64,000 bases of DNA from Multifurca ochricompacta (Eukaryota > Basidiomycota > Agaricomycetes > Russulales > Russulaceae), in assembly GCA_022496185.1 (NCBI GenBank), contig WTXG01000004.1:248001-312000 (forward strand), in the 5' to 3' direction. Position 1 is the stretch's first letter. The number at the start of each line of letters is the position of its first letter. Both the position numbers and the translations under genes were made by a program. Below, piece after piece: positions 55,696 to 64,000 of the stretch. The notes beneath the pieces are model-generated. The model had not been told where the DNA came from. It searched no databases and saw nothing but the letters and a program-made list of their open reading frames with translations.

Positions 55696-58401
55696 CTATG
55701 GAAGGGCGCCATGCTCTTTCAAGTACATTTGCGCTTTACCAAGCATCCATATGGTAAACGCGAACTTGAAATTGGGATATGAGATTGCGCAGGTCTTGTT
55801 GAAAATTCCTTCAATAGCCTCCTGCGCCCATGAGCCGTCCTTAAAAATTGTTATAAGCCTGTGTCATAAGGGGAGGCTACAACCACGAAACGAACTGGAA
55901 GCTGGCGAGACATGACTAATGCCACAGCTTTTGCGACCGGCTCTGGGTTTGGATACTTCGCGTACATGAGGGCCATTGCCGCCCAAGATGTTTGGACGAC
56001 CTGGGTGTTTTCGTGCTCGATCCATACGCAGGCCTCGCATGTCTGTCAAAAAACAATGAGCCTCGCTCCTCACGAATGAGCTTGAAGAAGTCATGTACCT
56101 TGTAGCTCTCACCCCAGCCACCGTCTGCCCTTTGCTTACTCACCAGGAAGTCGCATGCCCGACGAGCCGACTCGCTTGTCTTGTACGTCTGACCGACAAG
56201 TGCGAGACTCTCCAGGGCGAACATTGTCGCATAAGTAAAGCAGATACCCCATGAACCCACCCAGCCACCTTCAGGTTGTTGAATGGCATACAGAAACGCT
56301 ATGGCACGCTCAGTTGTTTTACTGCCGATAAAACTAGTTCGATTTTGTCACAGTTGATCGTCAAATGGCGAGACGCACGTGATTTCATTCGCTCTGTAAT
56401 CGGGGTAGTGCTTTTTGAAGATGGCAAGCGACGTTATCACAGAGGTTGTGCATTCCGGGTACTCGTATTCGATCATGATATCCCCTGCTCGTATTAGAAG
56501 GGGCTTTACAGCGGAAAGGGGTGAACCCACTGAAGACTTCCGCAGGATTTAAAAACTCTAGCCAGCGGGAACCCCGCACCAGCTCATAGCTGGCAAATCC
56601 ACCATCACGATTTTGCATCGTCAGCAGTGTGTCAACCGCATCAAACAAGCGATCATCGGAAACCAGAGTTGGCATAAAGCTGTCCAGGTTTCATCATCTG
56701 TGAAGGCACGATGCAAACAGAAGACATACTCAAGCTGGGTCTGCAAGTATAGAACTGACTTAAGCCCTTCTCCGGTACAATCACTGACGGTGTATCCTTG
56801 CTCCTTTGTACTGAACGGCCATGCACCCTTCGTCCGATGCCGATTTGACACCTCAAAGTATTTCGGATTCTCGCGAATCTGACAACGATCCAGCCACCTC
56901 AGAGCATTGATTACACTCTCCTTATTGTCTTCATCCTTAGCTAACCCCGTTTCCACCAGAGCTTGAGTGATAAAACCAATATCCCAGAGCTGGCTACCAT
57001 TCGTGCCGCACATCATCATACCTTCCGTGGCGAGCCACATGAAGTCCCGCCGTTTGTCGTCGTGCTGTTTGTAAGCATTGCTCTCTGTGCCTTCGACGTG
57101 AAAACGTGCGACCAAATTCATCATCTTTGAGACAGGGCCAAGCGTTTGATAGCACGTGTTCTCGTCCTCATAAACGATGAGTTTATATGCGTATTCCGTA
57201 CCGCGTGGCGGAGAGGCGGGATAGTACACTGTTCATACATGCTGAGGATCGCTGCAATGAGATCGAATAGCTTGCTGTGACGTGAGTGTAGGTCCGCTGT
57301 GGAGACATTGTTTCGCTGGGCGGGCCAGTTGATTGTGTCATAAGGTTGAGTATATAGTTCCTTTAACGCATGGGGCCATAATTAAATCATACTGAAGCAT
57401 ATGACGCTGAGTACCGACCTCACGAAGAGCAAGAATGAGGGGATCTTCCGCAGCCTTGAATCTCACACCATACAGGTAGCTCATGGGAACATACACGGTA
57501 CGCGTATGGATCCACCATCGAGACGGGTGGAAAGGTAGCCAATCTGGGAGTAGCCTACCAACACATGTTAACTTATACGGACTGACGTCCATATTCCACG
57601 TACCACAATTCAGGTGGAATTGGGTTGTTACCCTCCCAGTCGTAGACATTCAAGACTGAAAGCCAGAACTTCCCCCAGGAGGCTGAAGCAGCAGCGCCAC
57701 CTGAGAAAACATGTAAGTGACAAATGTCGTATAATTGATAGGTCTTTATGTTTACCTAGCTTGTGTAGAGTAGCACGGGCTTGCACAACCACGGAGTGTT
57801 CTGCGGGAACACCCAATAGGCGAAGCGCCACATAGTTGAGGGCGGTACCCATAACCGTTGAGTGGCCCTCGATGTGACTAAACGCGTAAGATTAGGAGCC
57901 TGATAAACTATAGGGATAAACCCGTACAGGCCCCAGCCACCATCGTCAGGGTGTGCGTGATTGAAGAGGTAACGAATCATCTCGAGCCTCTCTTCCTCAA
58001 GAAATGACATGCCAGTGACATATGAACCTATGACCAAACCGGGTAAGAGAAACATGGGTCCACCGTACTCGCCAGCCCAATGGCCCCCATTTGTTTGGAG
58101 CTTTTTGAGAAACGAGTACCCATTACGAGCAGCGTCGAGTGGACTTTTTGCCTTGGGCAGTGCTGGCAAACTCTGCACGAACTGTATTTTCGGCAATAGA
58201 ACGTTCAAGAGGAAGTAAACTGACCAAGGGGAGGCCTAGCCAGTATTTATCTACGTTTGAGGAAGGTTGAGCTTTGAGGTCATTCTCTGTTTTGAGAAAG
58301 TCCCAGACGTGTCTCCCGTCATCTGTATCACGCAACCTCCAACGAGAGTAGTCTGTAAAGGGCTGTTTCGGCGAGGCTGGGATATCGAGGGGGGTCCACA
58401 T
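55696..58401 (-). CDS. ERG7: Lanosterol synthase (oxidosqualene cyclase)
   Basis: ATG at 58401 ([20 protein letters not shown]). [49 protein letters not shown] and [24 protein letters not shown] follow. [54 protein letters not shown] and [20 protein letters not shown] are typical. QW repeats include [36 protein letters not shown] and [12 protein letters not shown]. The C-terminus is [15 protein letters not shown] and [18 protein letters not shown], ending at 55696. The catalytic block reads [16 protein letters not shown]: the acid Asp and Cys are kept, but Ala of DCTAE is Gly. Many short introns are present. It is an ER-membrane monotopic enzyme of ergosterol synthesis. Confidence 0.95.
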
Positions 58402-59171
58402 AACTCACAAACGGCGTCGACGAGGAGAATGAGGATGAGGAAAGTTCAAAGTTGAACAATCAATTAATTCGTTACACTTAACCCTATTCTATGGTCTCAA
58501 TCCCTTCCTTGCCTTTAGGGGTAAGGTTACCCCTTTCATCTCGTCTCATCTCATCTCATTGAAACTCATCTCGTTGCTTAGACGCTGAGCGTGAAATCTC
58601 CGGTTGTCACCACTTCTGGGTTGACCCTTTTTTTTCAAGTCTTGACAATAAAAAATTCTGACGTTAATTCGTTCAACCGTGGTTCGGACAGACAGACAGA
58701 CAGACGGACAGACTCTGATAACGACGGATACAAATGCGCGCGTTCCGGGCCGCCTGCCCGTTGCTCGTTTCCTACTTCTCACTTTATTCTTACTCACACT
58801 TCTCCCTCTCCTTAGTTCTCGTACCTCTCGGGTTTTGTCTCCTTTTGTCCTTTATCCCTCGGTTTTGTCCTGTCTTCTTGTCTCACTCGGCGTCATCCCC
58901 TTTCATACTACTCCTTTTGTTGTTCTCTCTCTCTACGAGTATATAAAGGTACATGCAATGCTTGTAGTAGGACCAGCAGAGCAATCAGCAACTCTTTTCT
59001 CTTTGTGTGCTAAAGAACTCATCGGCGACGTCAAGCGCAAGGTCAAACGGAACCAACTATCCGTGTTTCCGCCAAGTTCAAGCACGATAAACTCCCACAT
59101 TCGAAGTCATAGTTATCACAGGGCTCCCTTGCTTGGGAGCACACTTTGCCTCGAACTCACACTCATCTCAA
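58402..59171. other. Divergent promoter ERG7 / decarboxylase
   Basis: A TCTCATCTCATCTCAT run occurs at 58537-58558 and a CAGA tetranucleotide repeat at 58687-58706. Pyrimidine-rich DNA (58770-58930) precedes the decarboxylase. A TATA-like element lies at 58940-58946. Confidence 0.5.
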
Positions 59172-61297
59172 ATGGACATTGATAAGTCAGTACTTGCATT
59201 GTAACCCATTGATGTGTCGATGAAAACGTTATGCCATCAGATTTAGAAAAGCAGGTTATGACGCAATTAATCGCATATGCGACTACCACTCTTCACTTCC
59301 AATGAAGCCTGTGGTTGCCCAAGTGAAACCAGGATATCTCCACCACTTGATACCCGGTTAGGTCCAATGCCACAACGCAAACTCCAAATTAACTTTGTTC
59401 TGCGTGTCCATTTCCCATTTCAGATTCAGCGCCACAAAAGGGACAGGAATGGGTATCTATTGTAGAGGATTATGAGAAATTTATCATTCCAGGTATGGCT
59501 TCACTACGAGCGTGTACCATATCTTCCACGAGGCCAACGCCAACTTGGCGCATTAGGTTTGACGCACTGGCAGCATCCGTCGTTCTTTGCCTACTTTCCG
59601 GCAGCGGGCACTTTCGAGGGCATGCTTGGAGAATTACTGTCTTCTAGTACCACAAACCCTGGGTTTAACGTGCGTTGCCACAGTCTGGATTAAGCTATTA
59701 AATGAACCTGCTCGTCTAACGACGTGCAGTGGTTCGCAAGCCCCGCGTCAACTGAGCTGGAGGGTGTAGTCATGGACTGGGCAGCCAAGATGTTCGGGCT
59801 AAAGGACATATTCTGGAATGTGAACGGGGCTGGCGGTGGTGTTATTCAGGTCAGTTTCCATCTTTCTTTCGTATACAAATAAGCTCTATCTAGTTCGTGC
59901 AGGCAAGCGCGTCTGACTCAGCTCTGACCGCCATCGTTGCTGCTCGTATTAGATACCTCAATGAACACCCAGGAACGATGCTGGAGTCTCTTGTCATATA
60001 TATCACAACTCAAACTCACTCCTTAGGGGAAAAGGCGGCGATGATACTCGGGCTGCGCGTACGTGCGCTTGACGTGGACAAGGCCGTTGCAATTCACAAT
60101 ATTGGGCTGACTGGGGAAGTCCTTAAAGCTGCGGTAAAGGAGGACCACGCTAGGGGACTACATCCCTTTGTATTGGGTGAGCATGGCTTCATAAATATTT
60201 CCAAGTGATACGGTGTGACAATCCCCACAAGTTGCTACGGTTGGAACGACGTCATCGGGCGCCATCGACCAGGTGGCAGATGTAGGCTTTATAAGTGCGT
60301 TTTAGCGCGCTCTATGGCGTCTCGCTAAATTTAATTCAAATTAGTTAAACAAAGCTTTCCCTCAATTTGGTTACACGTTGATGCTGCTTGGGCAGGCGTC
60401 ACACTTGCTTGTCCCGAGTATCGCGAGGCTGCTCAGTTGCCTGGAATCAACGAATATGCTGACAGTTTATGCATCAACTTCCATAAAGTAATTATTCGAG
60501 CAAGCTGTGGTGTTCATTTTCTACGCAGCTGATTTTCTTGCCAGTGGGGCCTGATCAATCACGATGCATCCGCGTTTTGGGTTCGCGAGCGCAGGCGACT
60601 AATTGATGCATTTGAAATTACTCCGGAGTTTTTAAGGACCAAAGAAGGAGACGCAGGTACGTGGAGCTATGATGAGCATGACGTTCCGAAACTCATAATG
60701 AATTGAAATTAGGTATTGTGATTGACTACCGGAACTGGCATCTATCACTTAGCAGGCGATTCCGATCTCTTAAGTTCTGGTTTGTGCTACGCAGTTTCGG
60801 TGTTGATGGCTTCCAAGCAAACATTCGCAAGGTAAGCCAGCGTTCTTATGTACTGGATCCACGGGTCTCGAACTCCTTTTCAGGGCATTTCCCTAAATGA
60901 TTCGTTCGTAGAACGTATTCGTGCCTCTCCAATTTTCGAACTCGTAACTCCTCCCTCATTCGCGCTCACTGTGTTCAGGCTACTGCCACGGTCAGCCGGA
61001 AACACAACAGAGCTTGAAAGTATCAACGCTCTCAATCGAGAATTCTACGGCGCTCTTCAATCTCGTCCTAATCTCGTATTGACGCAGACGTTGATTGGCG
61101 AGGTGTTCTGTGTCCGTTTTGCTGTCGGTGCAGCAAGGACAGAACTCATTGACATAGATAACGCCTGGGAAGTTATCAAAGAGGTTGGGGAAAGTACCTT
61201 GGAAAGCTGGGCTATGGAAAGCTGGGATATGGAAATGGAAAGCTGGGCTATGGAAATGGAAAGCTGGGTTACAGCTCATGAATTGCCTACACCTTGA
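59172..61297 (+). CDS. PLP-dependent aromatic L-amino acid decarboxylase (group II)
   Basis: ATG at 59172; exon 1 is only about 14 bp (MDIDK), spliced to [20 protein letters not shown]. Then [118 protein letters not shown] and [20 protein letters not shown]. The PLP lysine is intact: [21 protein letters not shown]. Also present are [29 protein letters not shown] and [20 protein letters not shown]. The family removes the carboxyl of Tyr, Trp, Phe or DOPA, or in some members makes phenylacetaldehyde; the substrate is not determined here. The C-terminus carries an odd tandem repeat (see repeat at 61198). Confidence 0.9.
61198..61267 (+). repeat. In-frame tandem repeat encoding (E)SWAMEMESW
   Basis: TGGAAAGCTGGG occurs four times in frame, spaced by 15, 18 or 18 bp. 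It gives [20 protein letters not shown] and one further ESW at the end of the decarboxylase. Confidence 0.85.
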
Positions 61298-62304
61298 TTA
61301 TTTGCGTATTTGCGAAACTCTGTTAGACTCCCCCTAGAAGGAATGTATACACTTCTGAGCCATGTTTACATAGCGGCACACATCATAAATCCCACTGCAA
61401 CCTAAAAATCTTACCTAGCAGGGCCATTGGCACTTTCCTTTACGCCCGAGTAGCAGTATAAAAAACCTTCGCTCTTCCCCTGCTCTGACAGCGACTCACT
61501 AGTGTGCTATCCATGCTTAAGGTGCAACCCGGAGGTGAACAGCCTGGCCGATCCCCTTGGCTGTAGCTGCCAGCCACAGCTCATCTGGCGAACCCATCGG
61601 ATGCAATACCATTCCATTCCATTCCAGATTGGGTTGACCCCGTAGAGCACTTACGCGCCAGGCGCATTAATTAAGAAGCACCTTGGCTGGCATGCCACCG
61701 GTTGAGTCTTGAACATTCTTCGTCCCCGGTTCACTGGGCCTAGCACAGTGAGTGCTCAGTGGTCTCAATTAAGGAATACAGGTTCGGAACTTACGTTCGT
61801 TTTTCAGTATTACGAACGTGGCCATCCTGGACGGTATCAACGTCTCGTGTCCTGCTTGAATCTCGTCGTCAAGTCCTCTGAATTCAGCCGAGAGCCGAGG
61901 AAAAAAATTCCTGTGACCGTTGGGATAGCCCCGCGCTGCTTGCGTTAGTCGGTCCCTTCGCCAAGTGCATGTTAACCTTTACTTGTTCCTATGGACACGA
62001 TGCTATCTATCTTACTCCCTGGTTCTCCTAGTGGGAATGACGGAAAACACCTGAAGGGGGGGTGTTGATCATCACAATACTGGAATGGAATAAAAATTTA
62101 CATGGGACCAAACAAGGACAAATAAATGGGTCTGGGTGTCTGGGTAATTCGGAATTGACAGATTTAAAAAAAGAAACATGAACCCGCTCTGTCATCCAGC
62201 AGCAATCTTTCCGCGGCATATACGCCATCGAAAAGGTGTCGCTACACCTTTCCAATCGTCTTGCATCACTACTCATCAACAGTTTACTTGTTGAGCTCCC
62301 TGTG
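61298..62304. other. Intergenic region with small repeats
   Basis: An ATTCC repeat is at 61609-61625 and an inverted repeat TGGCTG/CAGCCA at 61559-61577. No gene was seen. Confidence 0.45.
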
Positions 62305-64000
62305 ATGCCATTAACACCCTCTGTAACTGCTGTCGCCCGGGTGGCGTACCTGTCCTCAGCTGTTGTCGTCGACACTCCATCCGAGTTTTCCTCGTATTGG
62401 AAATCCTTGCCTCAGAGTTCCCTCCAGTTAACTACCGTCACCATTCTCCCCACGGCTCTGACCCTTCTTCCACTTTACTACGTTATAGCGCTACTGCTTT
62501 GATATCGTGCACTGCTCCCTGCTCACCCGCCTTGATTCGTCTTCTGCCTCATCTCCCCGAACTCTCTAATCGGCCCATTGTCGTTCATGTCGCAGCGCGG
62601 GGTGATCTCGCTGATGCTCTTATCCTTCGTGCAGCTGTGCCCTACTTTATACATTCCTCCAACGCCCAACAGGCTCATGACAACGCTTTATTGGCATCAC
62701 GACTTGCGCGCATCGAGGGCAAGGCAGTCGTCCACGTCTTTCACGTAGGCGAAATGGATGATGAAGTGGAAGAAGTCTCAGAGGAAAAAGTGAAGCCCTT
62801 CCTTTTCGCCGAGAAGCACATTCGCACCCCTTCGAAAGCGGTAGGTCGCGCTCAGAGTCCTATCCTCAGTCGCCCACAGAGTCCTATTCGCCGTCCATAT
62901 AGTCCCTCTCCCGTACGACCCTACAGCCCCACGCCAAAATACGCTAACGGTCATGCCAATGGACTTGTTAATGGACTTGCTAATGGACATTCTCGAAAAG
63001 GAAGTGATGTGGACGGGCGTCACTCTCCCCGACCAATGACACCAACCACTCCGATGTTCACCGTTCCTGTAGACCCTACTACTGCGGGACTTCTTGAGGG
63101 ATACGAATCCGCAGCATTGGCGACGCTTGCCCTCGTCCGTCGGTCCCAGCGCGCCCTCACACAGCATGCTCACACTGATCCTCATACCGTCATCTTTGGT
63201 TTCTGTCGCACCAGTCTGGGCTTTGGTATAGATGGAGTCGCCTATGTAGATGTATCTCTCCTGTCACCCTTACCCTCTTCTCGCATCCTCGGCGCCATCC
63301 GCCCTTCTGTGCGGCACGTAATCGTACTCGAGCAAGTTGAAAAGTGGACGACAAAGTGGACCCCGTTTTTCCTTGACATTGTCAATGTTCTGCAACATCG
63401 CGATCCGGAGGATCGCCCGTCTGTCCGCAGCGCTTACCTAGGTGACACCAGTGGGCTGCAGTCCGAAGACGTTGCCACATTCCTCGAAGCCATATCGACC
63501 TCGAAGCCGTCGGTTCGCACGCAGCTCGGGTCATCGATCACATCTCCGCTCGCTATCCCTGAAACTCCCATGTACCAAGGCATGAGAGTTCGTATACCAA
63601 GATTCTAAGCCATCTGTTTGCCGACCGCTTAGAGATATCAAATTCACCATCACTAGTGCCATTTCAAGGTGAACTTGCAACTAATCCAGAATTTTCCCTG
63701 GGCCGCATTCGCGGAGCATTGGAAGAGCGTGCGGAACTTATAAAGGCGGTGCAGGAGTTGCTGCACGACTCAAAACTTCCACCAGAAACTCACTCGTTGT
63801 TCAGCCGGTGGATCCTCGTCAAGGACGACTTCATGAGGAGTGCTCAAATCGAAGGCGAAATCATTTCGGCTCTGCAATCTGGGATCGATCACCCAGTTGC
63901 AGCCCGCATTTCATCACTCCGCGAACATTTCAGGGTCAAGTCTCGATGGATAATTGGGTCAGACGCCTGGTCTCATGACCTTGGGGCGTCTGGCCTTCAT
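62305..64000 (+). CDS. MET5: Sulfite reductase (NADPH) hemoprotein beta subunit, N-terminal part (runs off window)
   Basis: ATG at 62305 is the best start (MPLTPSVTAVARVAYLSSAV). An intron of about 62 bp (GTTAAC near 62427 to TATAG near 62488) would join it to ATALISCTAPCSPALIRLLP. The alternative is a one-base frame slip near 62397. Next are SNRPIVVHVAARGDLADALI, AVPYFIHSSNAQQAHDNALL, a serine/proline insert with SP repeats, AGLLEGYESAALATLALVRR, TVIFGFCRTSLGFGIDGVAY and PSVRHVIVLEQVEKWTTKWT. After a frame change near 63580 comes HESSYTKILSHLFADRLEIS, NPEFSLGRIRGALEERAELI and LPPETHSLFSRWILVKDDF. This is the pyruvate-oxidoreductase-like N-terminal half of fungal Met5. The siroheme/4Fe-4S domain lies outside. 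Role: six-electron reduction of sulfite to sulfide. Confidence 0.87.

Noticed and set aside
50483..58706. CAGA tetranucleotide repeats at 50483-50502 and 58687-58706 as copies of one element
   Set aside because: The similarity is limited to the simple repeat itself; flanks do not match.

Overview
The window is nuclear DNA of a filamentous basidiomycete, most likely an Agaricomycete. Genes lie on both strands with little spacing. Almost every gene is cut by short GT-AG introns of about 50-65 bp. The gene content is fungal, including a SAM-RA-SH3-SH3 adaptor of the Ubc2 type, an architecture known from basidiomycetes. I cannot fix the order or species from sequence alone. No rRNA, tRNA, CRISPR array or intact transposon was recognised.

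Layout. 1-4.5 kb: the 5' part of a Gfo/Idh/MocA oxidoreductase, the SAGA subunit HFI1 and a makorin E3 ligase. 4.5-9.8 kb: sparse, with one unrecognised coding-like stretch and one member (A) of a paralogous family of unknown function. 9.8-23 kb: dense, with the Ste50/Ubc2 MAPK adaptor, a long proline/serine-rich protein, ETP1/BRAP2, a Nudix CoA pyrophosphatase, the V-ATPase assembly factor VMA12 and ataxin-10/CTR86. 23-37 kb: LEO1, family member C, a 3.3 kb low-complexity gap (G-quadruplex candidate, polypurine tract, tandem repeats), a small unknown gene, condensin BRN1 and family member B. 37-49 kb: DNA polymerase delta POL3, VMS1/ANKZF1, phosphomannomutase SEC53, a broken SET-domain gene, RPL30 and ARP9. 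49-64 kb: a conserved unknown protein, a GNAT acetyltransferase, a decayed family copy (D), lanosterol synthase ERG7, a PLP-dependent aromatic amino acid decarboxylase and the 5' part of sulfite reductase MET5, which runs off the end.

Most genes are housekeeping: transcription and chromatin (HFI1, LEO1, ARP9), replication and chromosome structure (POL3, BRN1), protein quality control (MKRN, ETP1, VMS1), and metabolism (SEC53, ERG7, MET5). They do not form one pathway. Several divergent pairs share short promoters: HFI1/MKRN, UBC2/12293, ETP1/PCD1 (68 bp) and VMS1/SEC53.

The least explained parts are the A/B/C/D family scattered across 46 kb, the SET pseudogene, the altered DCTAE motif of ERG7 and the structured DNA at 28.15-28.4 kb. 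Exon boundaries were placed by eye and should be treated as approximate.
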